A stretch of 64,000 nt of DNA, taken from positions 124,001-188,000 of the forward strand of contig JAFDVJ010000004.1 in the NCBI GenBank assembly GCA_018269075.1, given 5' to 3'. A program made the position numbers and the translations under genes. This DNA comes from Acidobacteriota bacterium (lineage in GTDB: Bacteria > Acidobacteriota > Blastocatellia > Pyrinomonadales > Pyrinomonadaceae). Positions within the stretch are counted from its first letter, which is position 1. Each line of letters begins with the position of its first letter. Below are positions 51,668 through 59,702 of this stretch, one piece after another. Below the pieces are notes generated by a model. The model saw nothing but the letters and a program-made list of their open reading frames with translations, was not told the DNA's origin and searched no databases.

Positions 51668-53035
51668 TCAGGCTTCGATCACGCTGACCTTTGGTTCGAT
51701 CAGGGTTTTCGGGATCAGGGCCGGGAAATAGGCCATGATTTCCTCGACTTTCGGGCGGCCGCCGGCGAAACCGGTGACGGCCGGCGGGCCGGTCAGGATC
51801 AGCGGCGCGAGCTCTTTGGTGAATCTTTCGACGTCGGCTTTGTTCGGGCCGCGGACGCCGAAGCGGAGCTGGACTTCGGGAATGTCGGGCGACGGTTCGC
51901 CGGCGAGATGGCCGTGCGTCGCGCTGACGCCGACGAATTCGGTTAACGTGACGTCGAATTTGAGGCCCAGTTTTTCGAGCCGCGCGCGCAGGATCCGGTC
52001 GGCGGCCTGCGCTTTCTCGTAGGCGTCCGGATATGCGTAGACGAGCGTCCCGACCGCTTTCCAGCCGGCCGAGTAGGCGATCGAAACCTTGTAGAAATCG
52101 GTGTTCGGATGGCCCTTGATGCCGGACACGCGGACGCGGTTGTCGCCGTCGGCGGCGAGATTGATGGTCGTGAAATCGGCGATCACGTCCGGCGTGATGT
52201 AACTGTGCGGATCGCCCATCTCGTAAAGAAGCTGTTCCTTGATCGACTGGATATTGACGCGGCCGCCGGTGTTTTCGTGTTTCGTGACGACGAATTCCCC
52301 GCCCGGCGCGGCCTCGACGATCGGGAAACCGATGTTCGCCAGATCGGGAATGCTGCGCCAGTCGTACTGGCAGTTGCCGCCCGAACACTGCGCGCCGCAT
52401 TCGATGATGTGACCGGCGATCGTCCCGGCCGCGATCCGGTCCCAATCGTCGAAAGTCCAGCCGAACTCGTGCATCAGCGGCGCGAGCGTCAGTCCCGTGT
52501 CGGTCAGCCGGCCGCCGATCACGATCTGCGCGCCGCGATCCAAAGCCTCGACGAGCGGACGCGCGCCGAGATAGACGTTGGCCGACTGGACGCGGTCGCG
52601 AATCGCGGAGAGCGGCTCGCCGGTGTCCATATTGGTAATCGCGACGCCCTTTTCGAGAAACTCGTCCAATCTTCCGAGGATATCGTCGCCGGTCACGATG
52701 CCGATCTTGAATTTTCCGGAAAGCCCCAGTTCTTTGGCGACCTCGCGGACGGCTTCGGCGCAGCCCTCGACGTTGACGCCGCCGGCGTTGGCCGTGACCT
52801 TGATGCCGCGCGCGACGCAGTCCGGGAGAATTTCGCGCATCAGGCCGACGAAATCGCGCGCGTAGCCGGCGCGCGGGTCGCGCGCGCGTTGTTTTTGAAG
52901 GATCGACATCGTCACTTCGGCCAGATAATCGAGCATCAGGTAATCGATCTCGCCGCCGCGGACCTGTTCGACGGGCGCGGTCAAAAGATCGCCCCAGAAA
53001 CCCTGTCCGCCCGCCACTCTAACTTTTTCTTTCAT
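51668..53035 (-). CDS. AtuA family protein (DUF1446), large domain
   Basis: 455 residues of the acyclic terpene utilisation AtuA/DUF1446 family: [71 protein letters not shown] and [16 protein letters not shown]. In Pseudomonas AtuA is needed for citronellol/geranylate breakdown; in other bacteria homologues accompany branched acyl-CoA pathways. The small C-terminal domain of AtuA is encoded apart (48957-49301). It has no neighbouring carboxylase genes here. Confidence 0.88.
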   Translation of the reverse strand: MKEKVRVAGGQGFWGDLLTAPVEQVRGGEIDYLMLDYLAEVTMSILQKQRARDPRAGYARDFVGLMREILPDCVARGIKVTANAGGVNVEGCAEAVREVAKELGLSGKFKIGIVTGDDILGRLDEFLEKGVAITNMDTGEPLSAIRDRVQSANVYLGARPLVEALDRGAQIVIGGRLTDTGLTLAPLMHEFGWTFDDWDRIAAGTIAGHIIECGAQCSGGNCQYDWRSIPDLANIGFPIVEAAPGGEFVVTKHENTGGRVNIQSIKEQLLYEMGDPHSYITPDVIADFTTINLAADGDNRVRVSGIKGHPNTDFYKVSIAYSAGWKAVGTLVYAYPDAYEKAQAADRILRARLEKLGLKFDVTLTEFVGVSATHGHLAGEPSPDIPEVQLRFGVRGPNKADVERFTKELAPLILTGPPAVTGFAGGRPKVEEIMAYFPALIPKTLIEPKVSVIEA

Positions 53036-53183
53036 ATGGATAATAAAGGTTTATAAAAGTAAATTAGAAACCAATTTGAGTAACGGGTCAAACCGGCCGG
53101 CGGAAATTCGGCGGCCGCAGTCGCGGAAAGGGTTTCGCCCGGCTCGCGGCCGCTTTCCGACCGCCGAAACCGGCTGATCATCG

Positions 53184-53234
53184 AAAGAAACCCCGGAAAA
53201 CGTTTCCTCAAAGCGCGTTTTTCGGGGTTTCTTT
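53184..53234. terminator. Hairpin with T-runs on both sides
   Basis: A 12-bp stem (53184-53195 with 53223-53234), AAAGAAACCCCG/CGGGGTTTCTTT, with a 27-nt loop; T-rich downstream on the plus strand. It lies in the 421-nt gene-free gap 53036-53456 and probably ends the LEA-like gene transcript on the minus strand. Confidence 0.65.
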
Positions 53235-53305
53235 ATTTTTTCGATTCGAGATTTGCGTTTTCGATTGAAAAAGAACTGTCCAGCCAGCAAACGATTGTTT
53301 ATTTA

Positions 53306-53374
53306 TCCACCAAAAACACCAAAAACACTAAATTTTCTTTCGTGTATTTTTAGTGTTTTTGGTGTTTTTGGTTG
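53306..53374. repeat. Inverted repeat (CCACCAAAAACACCAAAAACA family)
   Basis: Arms 53306-53333 and 53346-53374 of 9-nt CCAAAAACA units, a sibling of the elements at 18094 and 58074 with small sequence changes matched in both arms. Confidence 0.88.
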
Positions 53375-53456
53375 ATAGAAAATAAATCGCCGGCCGGCCG
53401 GCCTTTTTATTACGGGCCATCAAACCCGAGTTTCGACAAACTGCGGCCCGCTCTGG

Positions 53457-53909
53457 TTACGGTTTCTTTTCGTCGTCGCCGACGACCGCGTCGCGCGTCG
53501 CGCCGGCCGCTTTTTTGGTCGCGAACCAGGTTCGCTTCGAAACCCATTTCGTTCCGTCCCACGTCGTCACGACCAGCCAGCGGCCGCCATCGACAGACGC
53601 ATCCTTGACGTTGTCGACGAGCCGGACCGTCCAGCTTCCGCCCGTCTTCGCGCCCGATCCGGCCGCCTGCGCCGCGTCCTTCGTCACGTCTTTCGTCGCG
53701 CCGGCCGCGTCCTTCGTCGCGTCGACCGTCTTTTCGGCGGCGGCCTTCGTCACGTCGGCGGTTTTCTTCGCCGCGTCCTTCGTTACGTCGGCGGTTTTCT
53801 CGGCCGCGTCCCTGACCGCGTCGACGACCTGCGCGCTGATCGAAACGTACGAAAACAATGCAATCGTCACGATCGCCAGACAGTTTCCCAACACTCTTAA
53901 TTTCATCAT
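53457..53909 (-). CDS. Secreted LEA-like 11-mer repeat protein
   Basis: 150 residues with a signal peptide (MMKLRVLGNCLAIVTIALFSYVSISAQ). Residues about 28-85 consist of 11-residue amphipathic repeats (KTADVTKDAAK, KTADVTKAAAE, KTVDATKDAAG, ATKDVTKDAAQ) like group-3 LEA proteins, which protect against drying or freezing. The rest carries GGRWLVVTTWDGTKWVSKRTW, the same W-x-G-T-K-W 11-mer as the neighbouring basic protein. AAGGGGGA precedes the ATG. Desiccation protection is inferred from the repeat type only. Confidence 0.78.
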   Translation of the reverse strand: MMKLRVLGNCLAIVTIALFSYVSISAQVVDAVRDAAEKTADVTKDAAKKTADVTKAAAEKTVDATKDAAGATKDVTKDAAQAAGSGAKTGGSWTVRLVDNVKDASVDGGRWLVVTTWDGTKWVSKRTWFATKKAAGATRDAVVGDDEKKP

Positions 53910-53989
53910 TTAAATCCCCCTTATTCCTTTTTGTCGGATCGCAGAACCGATCCGCCCGTTTGAAACCGCAGTTTCCGTGCCAATAAAAA

Positions 53990-54009
53990 AGGCGTTCGAA
54001 CGAACGCCT
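53990..54009 (-). terminator. Terminator of the W-x-G-T-K-W gene
   Basis: A GGCGTTC/GAACGCC stem with a 4-nt loop, followed on the minus strand by a run of six T. Confidence 0.8.
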
Positions 54010-54036
54010 CTCGATAAATCCGGACCGAATCCGGTT

Positions 54037-54339
54037 TTAATAAACGATTTTCTTGGTCCGGCTGACGACCTTGCGGCCCGTCTTCCACGTTTTCTTGCCG
54101 GTCCATTTGGTTCCCTGCCAGACCTTGCGGGAAACCCATTTCGTGCCGTTCCAGGTCTTGCGGACGACCCATTTTCCGCCCGCGTAGGTCTTGCGGATGA
54201 CGCCTTTCTTACGCCGTTTGACGGTCACCCGCTGCTGGGCCTGCACCGAAAACGGCGCGTTCGAATTGATGGCGTCGCCGATAAAGACGACCCCGAACAT
54301 CATCGCGATGGCAAAAGTCAAATTGATTATTTTCTTCAT
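54037..54339 (-). CDS. Secreted very basic W-x-G-T-K-W repeat protein
   Basis: 100 residues with a signal peptide (MKKIINLTFAIAMMFGVVFIGDA...VQAQ). The mature part is extremely rich in Lys/Arg/Trp and built from 11-residue repeats: YAGGKWVVRKT, WNGTKWVSRKV, WQGTKWTGKKT and WKTGRKVVSRT. Such sequence could bind an anionic surface (LPS, peptidoglycan, nucleic acid or exopolysaccharide). The motif recurs in the LEA-like protein encoded next. I do not recognise a described family. Confidence 0.72.
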   Translation of the reverse strand: MKKIINLTFAIAMMFGVVFIGDAINSNAPFSVQAQQRVTVKRRKKGVIRKTYAGGKWVVRKTWNGTKWVSRKVWQGTKWTGKKTWKTGRKVVSRTKKIVY

Positions 54340-54444
54340 ATTCTCCCCAATTCGTAAATTTTATTTTAAGTATTAAAAGCCGCTTCGTATGGTTTTAATA
54401 CGTTCGTGTAACCTGACCGGGAAAATTGCAAACCCCGTACCAGA

Positions 54445-54849
54445 TCAGTTTTCGTGGCGGACGTTGGTATTGATGTAGCTGACGATGTCCTCGGTCGACG
54501 TGCCGGGCAGAAAGACTTCCGAGACGCCCTTCTGCTTCAAGCCGGGAATGTCTTCCTGCGGGACGATGCCGCCGACCAGCACGAGCGTGTCGTCCATCCC
54601 GTTCTCGCGCAGCAGATCGACGATCCGCGGGCACAGCGTATTATGCGCGCCCGAGAGGATCGAGATGCCGACCGCGTCGACGTCTTCCTGGAGCGCCGCC
54701 GAGGCGATCATCTCGGGCGTCTGCCGCAGACCGGTGTAGATGACTTCCATTCCGGCGTCGCGCAGGGCGCGCGCGATCACCTTCGCGCCGCGGTCGTGAC
54801 CGTCGAGGCCGGGTTTCGCAACTAAAACTCTGATCTTTCTTTCGTTCAT
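54445..54849 (-). CDS. Cobalamin-binding subunit of a methylmalonyl-CoA-mutase-type enzyme
   Basis: 134 residues, a complete B12-binding domain with the base-off ligand His18 in [10 protein letters not shown], then [12 protein letters not shown] and [11 protein letters not shown]. This matches the separately encoded C-terminal domain of methylmalonyl-CoA or related acyl-CoA mutases (alpha-C type). The large catalytic subunit is not in the window. Start chosen at [12 protein letters not shown]; the upstream frame has no support. The partner acyl-CoA enzymes here (AtuA, crotonases) would fit branched-acyl metabolism, by inference. Confidence 0.9.
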   Translation of the reverse strand: MNERKIRVLVAKPGLDGHDRGAKVIARALRDAGMEVIYTGLRQTPEMIASAALQEDVDAVGISILSGAHNTLCPRIVDLLRENGMDDTLVLVGGIVPQEDIPGLKQKGVSEVFLPGTSTEDIVSYINTNVRHEN

Positions 54850-54976
54850 ATATTCGTGCAAAATAATATCGAATCGCGGGCCGCCGCCAAAAAACATCCT
54901 CAAACCGCGCGGCCCGTTATATTTATATTAATCCAAGTTTCGTCAAAGAAGAAGTTTTGACGGCCCTCAAACGATT

Positions 54977-55059
54977 TGAGTTCCGCCTTCAGGCGGCTTT
55001 TCGTTTCACCGGGAAATATTTTCCGGATGAAACGAAAAGCCGCCTGAAGGCGGAACTCA
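54977..55059. repeat. Perfect 32-bp inverted repeat
   Basis: Arms 54977-55008 and 55028-55059 match exactly, with a 19-nt loop that is itself nearly palindromic (CCGGGAAATATTTTCCGG). Each arm contains a smaller palindrome CCGCCTTCAGGCGG. It lies between two minus-strand genes. Confidence 0.92.
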
Positions 55060-55075
55060 GAACGTTTTTCGCATC

Positions 55076-55801
55076 TCATTTGACGAACCGCGCGAACGGG
55101 CCCGTGGGTTTGACGAACGGTTTGATGTCTTTCCAGCCGAGAAAATAATCGCCGCCGGGTTCGAGCGCGTAGATCACGTGCGGAAAGCCGTATTCGTAAT
55201 GAAAACTGACGCCGTCGTCGGTGATCGAAAAGCCTTCGAGATTCAAGGCCTCGAATTTCGTGTATTCGAAGAGGCTTTCGGGATTCTCGCCCTGAAAATC
55301 GGGCTCCTTTTTCAAATCCTCGATCGACTGTTTGACCTCGGTGTCCTGTATTTTCTTGACTTCGGCGATCAAACCGGGAAAATTCGCGAAGACGGCGGCC
55401 GCCTTTAAGGCGTTTCCGGTCTTCAGATCGACGACCACGTATTTCCCGATCGACGTCGGGTAGGCGGCCGTCCCGGTCGCCGACAGGTAGACGCACAAAA
55501 AGCCGTTTTTATTGTAGGAAACCTCGTAATCGGCCTCTTCGAGCCATTGATACTCGCCCATCTCGTCCTTCAGGCTGACGAGATTGTTTTTCCCGTAATC
55601 GAGCGCCGCTTCGATCTTCCGCGAAAGCGCCGGCGTCGCGGCCCTGATCTTCGGATAGTTGACGGTAAACGTCTTCTTAAAATCCATCGACGGCTTCGGC
55701 CGCGTGTAGGTCGTCTTTTTCCCGGTCACGACGACCGACTGGCCGAACGCGGCCGAAACGAAGACCAGCCAAAAGACAAATAAACAAAGTTTCGGTTTCA
55801 T
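55076..55801 (-). CDS. Secreted RsiV/DUF3298-like protein, copy 1
   Basis: 241 residues with a signal peptide (MKPKLCLFVFWLVFVSAAFGQ). The mature part follows the DUF4163/DUF3298 layout: FTVNYPKIRA, YEVSYNKNGFLCVYLSATGTAAYPTSIGKYVVVDLKTGNAL, then a helical stretch and a final FSITDDGVSFHYEYGFPHVIYALEPGGDYFLGW. RsiV uses this fold to bind lysozyme; many other members are uncharacterised. Its paralogue lies just upstream at 56120-56875; both end in F-x-R-F-V-K. The open frame to 55897 upstream is repeat sequence. Confidence 0.78.
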   Translation of the reverse strand: MKPKLCLFVFWLVFVSAAFGQSVVVTGKKTTYTRPKPSMDFKKTFTVNYPKIRAATPALSRKIEAALDYGKNNLVSLKDEMGEYQWLEEADYEVSYNKNGFLCVYLSATGTAAYPTSIGKYVVVDLKTGNALKAAAVFANFPGLIAEVKKIQDTEVKQSIEDLKKEPDFQGENPESLFEYTKFEALNLEGFSITDDGVSFHYEYGFPHVIYALEPGGDYFLGWKDIKPFVKPTGPFARFVK

Positions 55802-55835
55802 AATTCTTTTCTGATGCGAAATTTCGATAAACCTT

Positions 55836-55920
55836 TCGGAACAGGTGAAAGGCGATAAGTGAAAGGTGATACGTGAAATCGTTTGATCACTTATCACTTA
55901 TCACCCGTCACCTGTTCCGA
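55836..55920. repeat. Inverted tandem repeat (GGTGATAAGTGA unit)
   Basis: GGAACAGGTGAAAGGCGATAAGTG... (left arm about 55836-55876) faces ...CACTTATCACCCGTCACCTG (right arm about 55886-55920). Tandem TGATAAGTGA-like units make up each arm. It lies upstream of DUF3298-like copy 1. Confidence 0.8.
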
Positions 55921-56054
55921 ATGTAAAAAACATCTCTGAAAATAAAATCCCCCAGAAATAATAACGGCCGCCCATCGCGCCGGATTAATTGCGGTTAGGG
56001 AGAATCCCGGATTTTAAGCTCAACGAAATCCGACCTCTAGCTGAAATCTCCGGA

Positions 56055-56089
56055 ATAGATGAGAGATCAAAGATTATAGATGAGAGATC
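56055..56089. repeat. Direct repeat ATAGATGAGAGATC, 21-nt period
   Basis: Two exact 14-nt copies at 56055-56068 and 56076-56089 in the gap between the DUF3298-like paralogues. Confidence 0.8.
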
Positions 56090-56119
56090 GGCGGCCGCCG
56101 GATCGATCATCGTTCGAAC

Positions 56120-56875
56120 TCATTTGACGAACCTTCCGAACAGACCGTCGGTTCGGACAAAGGCCTTGAGTTCGGCCCACGCGAAGAAGTAGCGGCCGGC
56201 CGGTTCGGCGGCTTCGACGACGTGCGGAAAGCCGGCGTCGTAGAGGATCGTCACGCCTTTGTCCGAGATCGAGAATTCGTCGAAACTGTCGGCCGTAAAC
56301 TCCAAACCCGTGAGCTGTTCCTTGAGCGCGTCGTCGGCTTCCTTGCCGTTGTCGCCGAATTCGCCCTTGTCGATCCGCTTGACGATCGCGGCGGCTTCCG
56401 TTTTCAGCTTCCGATCGACCAGCCGGGCGAATTCCCCGGCCTTCGACTGATCGAAGACGTCGGCGAATTTGACGGCTTCGCCCGATTTGAGATCGACGAC
56501 GAGCGTTTTCGTCTGCGCGTCCGGATAGGCGGCGGTGCCTTCTTCGGTGAGCGTGATGTCGAGCAGGCCGCCGCGGTTGTAGTTGACCTTAAAATAGGCG
56601 TCGTTGAGCCAATCGTCCCCGCCGAGATACTCCTTGAGGCTCGTCCCGAAGACTTCCCAGTAGCTGATCGTCTTTTCGAGCTTTTGTTTGACCGCCGGCG
56701 CGAGGCCGCCGCCGACGATCGGGTAAACGACCGTAAAGGTCCGCTTTTCCCGGAGCGAAACCTTGCCCTTGCGCGTGTAAACCGTCTTTTTCGGCGTGAT
56801 CGTGACCGTCTGCCCGAAGGCGAACGAAACAAAAACGAAGAGCGCCGCGATTACCGGAATTACTTTTAATTTCAT
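56120..56875 (-). CDS. Secreted RsiV/DUF3298-like protein, copy 2
   Basis: 251 residues with a signal peptide (MKLKVIPVIAALFVFVSFAFGQ). Same order of elements as copy 1: TVTITPKKTVYTRKG, FTVVYPIVGGG, FKVNYNRGGLLDITLTEEGTAAYPDAQTKTLVVDLKSGEAV, and the C-terminal FSISDKGVTILYDAGFPHVVEAAEPAGRYFFAW. The G-T-A-A-Y-P-stretch and the final F-G-R-F-V-K are shared. It arose by tandem duplication. The binding partner is unknown; no sigma or anti-sigma gene lies nearby. Confidence 0.78.
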   Translation of the reverse strand: MKLKVIPVIAALFVFVSFAFGQTVTITPKKTVYTRKGKVSLREKRTFTVVYPIVGGGLAPAVKQKLEKTISYWEVFGTSLKEYLGGDDWLNDAYFKVNYNRGGLLDITLTEEGTAAYPDAQTKTLVVDLKSGEAVKFADVFDQSKAGEFARLVDRKLKTEAAAIVKRIDKGEFGDNGKEADDALKEQLTGLEFTADSFDEFSISDKGVTILYDAGFPHVVEAAEPAGRYFFAWAELKAFVRTDGLFGRFVK

Positions 56876-57020
56876 AATATCTTTACTTAATTTTATCGAA
56901 GCCTTGATTGATGAATATTATCGGATTCCCCTTCCGTCACGGAAAGCAAACGCCGATTCGTCAAACTGCATTAAATCTAATTCGCCAAAATCAAAAACAA
57001 AAACCCCCAAACCCGTATCA

Positions 57021-57051
57021 ATCCGAAATCCGAAATCCGAAATCCGAAATC
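57021..57051. repeat. Heptamer array (CCGAAAT) at the desaturase 3' end
   Basis: About four CCGAAAT units. The last bases overlap the TGA of the sterol-desaturase-family gene, which reads TGATTTCGG on the minus strand, as at 20907. Confidence 0.92.
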
Positions 57052-57880
57052 AAACCCCTTTTTCCTCGAACTCCATCGCCGGCGCGCCGAACAGACAGCG
57101 CAGCTTGCCGGCGAATGTGCGCTTCCCGCGCATCGCTTCGAAGGTCTCGGCCCACGCGTGGCAGTTGATCCAGAGCCAGTTGTAGCTGTGGATCGGCTTG
57201 ATGATGCCGTAGCGGACGGTTTCGTCCTCGGCGACGAACGTTCCGAAAAGGCGGTCGAAGACGATGAAGATGCCGCCGTAGTTTTTGTCGAGATAGAGCG
57301 TGTTGACGCCGTGATGGACGCGGTGATGCGACGGCGTGTTGAAGATATATTCGAACCACGCGGGCATCCGTTTGATGATCTTCGTGTGAATCCAGAATTG
57401 ATAGATCAGATTTAAGCCGTGCATCACGACAAAGGCCCAGAGCGGAAAGCCGAGGAGCGCGGCCGGCAGATAAAAGACCCAGTGGGCGATGCCCGAAAAC
57501 CAGCTCTGACGCACGGCGACGCTCAGGTTATACTGATTCGAGGAATGGTGGACGACGTGAAAGTTCCAGAAGAACCGAACCTCGTGACTGATCCGGTGAA
57601 ACCAGTAATAGAGAAAGTCGTCGAGAAAAAGCAGCAGCGCCCACGACCACCAGACGTCCATCGGCATCTTGTAGGGCGCGACGTTTTCGTAAACGAGCGT
57701 GTAAAAGAAAAGCTGGATCAGCCCGAAGAGTAATCCCCAGGCCGAGCTCCCGAAACCGAGCGCGATGTTCGTCCAGAGGTCTTTGCGATCGTAATTTTCC
57801 TCATAGCGCACCGAAAGCAGCGTCTCGATCGCGATCAAAAGCGCAAAAACAGGGATGGCAATCTCGGTCGGTTTCCACAT
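57050..57880 (-). CDS. Sterol desaturase / fatty acid hydroxylase family membrane enzyme
   Basis: 276 residues with four to five hydrophobic spans and the di-iron histidine motifs HRISH, HVVHH and HHRVHHG in family order. Such enzymes hydroxylate or desaturate lipids (sterols, carotenoids, fatty acids, alkylglycerol ethers) using O2 at the membrane. The start at MWKPTEIAIPVFALL is preferred; an open frame reaches 57937. The substrate cannot be decided. Its stop codon coincides with the start of a heptamer repeat. Confidence 0.88.
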   Translation of the reverse strand: MWKPTEIAIPVFALLIAIETLLSVRYEENYDRKDLWTNIALGFGSSAWGLLFGLIQLFFYTLVYENVAPYKMPMDVWWSWALLLFLDDFLYYWFHRISHEVRFFWNFHVVHHSSNQYNLSVAVRQSWFSGIAHWVFYLPAALLGFPLWAFVVMHGLNLIYQFWIHTKIIKRMPAWFEYIFNTPSHHRVHHGVNTLYLDKNYGGIFIVFDRLFGTFVAEDETVRYGIIKPIHSYNWLWINCHAWAETFEAMRGKRTFAGKLRCLFGAPAMEFEEKGV

Positions 57881-58073
57881 AGGCGCATTATAAATCGAAT
57901 TTCGTGAAAAATCCCGTCGGCTGTGATGATAGTTCAACTATCACAACGGTTTATGATTCGAGTTTCGGCCGGACGCGTTGCCGGGAATTATCCGCCGAAC
58001 GAATTTTCGCGCGAACCGGCCGGCCGCGTCGTTACGACCAACGTCGAATCGGCGGCCGGTTTGTTTTATCTGT

Positions 58074-58128
58074 CCACTAAAAACACTAAAAACACGAAAT
58101 AAATTAGTGTTTTTAGTGTTTTTAGTGG
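58074..58128. repeat. Inverted repeat (CCACTAAAAACACTAAA family)
   Basis: Arms of 9-nt CACTAAAAA units with a short CGAAATAAA-type loop in the 333-nt gene-free gap 57881-58213. A small hairpin (GATAGTTCAACTATC, about 57926-57940) also lies in this gap. Confidence 0.88.
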
Positions 58129-58213
58129 ATAAAAAACAAAGCCGGCGGAGCCCGGACGCGACGATTTTCACAAGGACTGCTTCACAAACAAAATTTCGCG
58201 GCCCGCGAGGCGG

Positions 58214-58834
58214 TCATTTCCGGCGCAGGACTTCGGCGAGCGGCCGGTGCGGGCGCTTCATTTCGAGCAGTCTTTCGGATTCGTCGACGGCGGCTTCGAT
58301 TTGATGAATGATTTCCGCGTTTTTTCCCGATACGAAATAGAATTGAAACGGCGGGATGCTTTTCTTAATCCGGAAGAAGAAAAACCGCCCGTCGTCGACC
58401 AGAAAAACGAGCAGATCGGCGGGATTTGCCCATTGCGTTATTTCATCCGCCCAAAGAATGACGAATCGGGGACCGTGCTCGACATATTTCAATTTGTATG
58501 TTTCGCCGGTCCGCTCGATCATCCGCCGAATTTCATCGCCCGACAGGCCGGTTCGAATTTCGGTCAGCCGGAGATTTCGAAACCGTTCGTCCATCAGAAA
58601 AGCTCCGAACACCGCCGGCACTAACGAAATTATCAAAATGCCGTAGCCCGGACCATTGGACTCCGACCCTGTCGGCTTAAGGGACAACAAGATCAGAAAA
58701 AAGACAAATAAACAGACCGCCAACCCGAACGCCGCGAAAACCGCAAAATAATGAAAGAACATTTGATCAGTGGACAGCCGCAACCGGCCGGTCTTGATCG
58801 ATTCCCTGATGTCTTCGTCGGACATTTCGAACAT
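58214..58834 (-). CDS. Two-span membrane protein of unknown function
   Basis: 206 residues: a short charged N-terminus, two membrane helices (about 28-52 and 63-82) and a 120-residue soluble domain (LRLTEIRTGLSGDEIRRMIERTGETYKLKYVEHGPRF...; RFFFFRIKKSIPPFQFYF) ending in a basic tail. The layout resembles a membrane-tethered PH-like or stress protein, but I do not recognise a family. The ATG at 58834 is one of two close methionines (58834 and 58825). Confidence 0.7.
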   Translation of the reverse strand: MFEMSDEDIRESIKTGRLRLSTDQMFFHYFAVFAAFGLAVCLFVFFLILLSLKPTGSESNGPGYGILIISLVPAVFGAFLMDERFRNLRLTEIRTGLSGDEIRRMIERTGETYKLKYVEHGPRFVILWADEITQWANPADLLVFLVDDGRFFFFRIKKSIPPFQFYFVSGKNAEIIHQIEAAVDESERLLEMKRPHRPLAEVLRRK

Positions 58835-58911
58835 AAAATCACCGTTTCCGCCAATGTTATAAACGATCTAAGGCAAAAAGACAACGATCCGGCCGGGCTT
58901 TGCGAAAGCGG

Positions 58912-59085
58912 CCCGGAACGCCGGCATCCTGCCGGCAATGAGCACGACAGCCACCCGGAACGCCGGCATCCTGCCGGCAATGAGCGCGACAGCGCGAACA
59001 AACCTTTCTTTGCCGACCAAGCCGAAAGCAGACGAAACGCCTTTGCGTTTGGCAAACGCATTGCCGGCCGGATGCCGGCGTTTCG
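58912..59085. repeat. CCGGCATCCTGCCGGC elements, two direct and one inverted
   Basis: Two direct copies (from 58912 and 58954, exactly 42 nt apart) share a further flank (AATGAGC...CGACAGC). An inverted copy lies at 59059-59085. Each carries the palindrome GCCGGCATCCTGCCGGC. This is the left half of the 868-nt gene-free island 58835-59702. Confidence 0.88.
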
Positions 59086-59192
59086 GGCCGCCGCCGCGTC
59101 AACGAAGCCCGGGCGTCGAATTACCGGACGGAACATCGTTTTTCATAACAAAATGTTATTTTCGTCCGGACGAAATATAGTTTTGCTTTGAG

Positions 59193-59444
59193 GAAAGTCA
59201 CTTTTGTCTACCCGAAAGTTACTTTTGTCTACCCGAAAGTTACTTTTGTCTACCCGAAAGTTACTTTTGCCTTGACGAAAGTTACTTTTGCCTTGACGAA
59301 AGTTACTTTTGCCTTCACGAAAGTCACTTTTGCCTTCACGAAAGTCACTTTTGCCTTCACGAAAGTCACTTTTGCCGACCCGAAAGTCGATTTCGTCCGT
59401 GCGAAATCGGGTTTTCGAACGGAGAAACGACGATTTCGGCTTTA
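59193..59444. repeat. 21-bp tandem array 1 (twelve units)
   Basis: Nine well-conserved and three decayed units of exactly 21 nt, beginning GAAAGTTACTTTTG and ending CTACCC, CTTGAC or CTTCAC. Decayed units reach left to about 59151. All three plus-strand frames are open; one reads as repeated K-V-T-F-x-x-P/T, but no ribosome site or plausible start exists, so I regard it as non-coding. Confidence 0.93.
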
Positions 59445-59648
59445 GTTATCTCGATTGGCGGGTTTAGTTATCTCGATTCAGGGTTTAGTAATCTCTGTTC
59501 AGGGTTAACGTATCTCTGTTCACGGTTAACGTATCTCGATTCAGGGTTAACGTATCTCTGTTCACGGTTAACGAATCTCTGTTCAGGGTTAACGAATCTC
59601 TGTTCAGGGTTAGCGTATCTCTGTTCAGAGTTGAGAAATCTCGATTCG
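59438..59648. repeat. 21-bp tandem array 2 (about ten units)
   Basis: Units of GGGTTAACGT followed by ATCTCTGTTCA, with variants TTTAGT for TTAACG and CGATT for CTGTT. It starts within the last decayed unit of array 1 and keeps the same 21-nt period, with one 22-nt step, despite a different consensus. It ends about 55 nt from the stop of the CsgG-like gene. Confidence 0.93.
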
Positions 59649-59702
59649 ATGACGGATAAACGAACGGCCGGGCTTCGAATTTCGATCTCCGGTCGGCGCC
59701 GG

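Noticed and set aside
59188-59445. 85-codon frame encoding repeated K-V-T-F-x-x-P/T
   Set aside because: All three plus-strand frames of the 21-bp array are open, the only start is a TTG without ribosome site, and the next array with the same period is also gene-free. It is best read as non-coding satellite.
59151-59648. Possible CRISPR array
   Set aside because: Units are directly abutting with no unique spacers and no cas genes are nearby.
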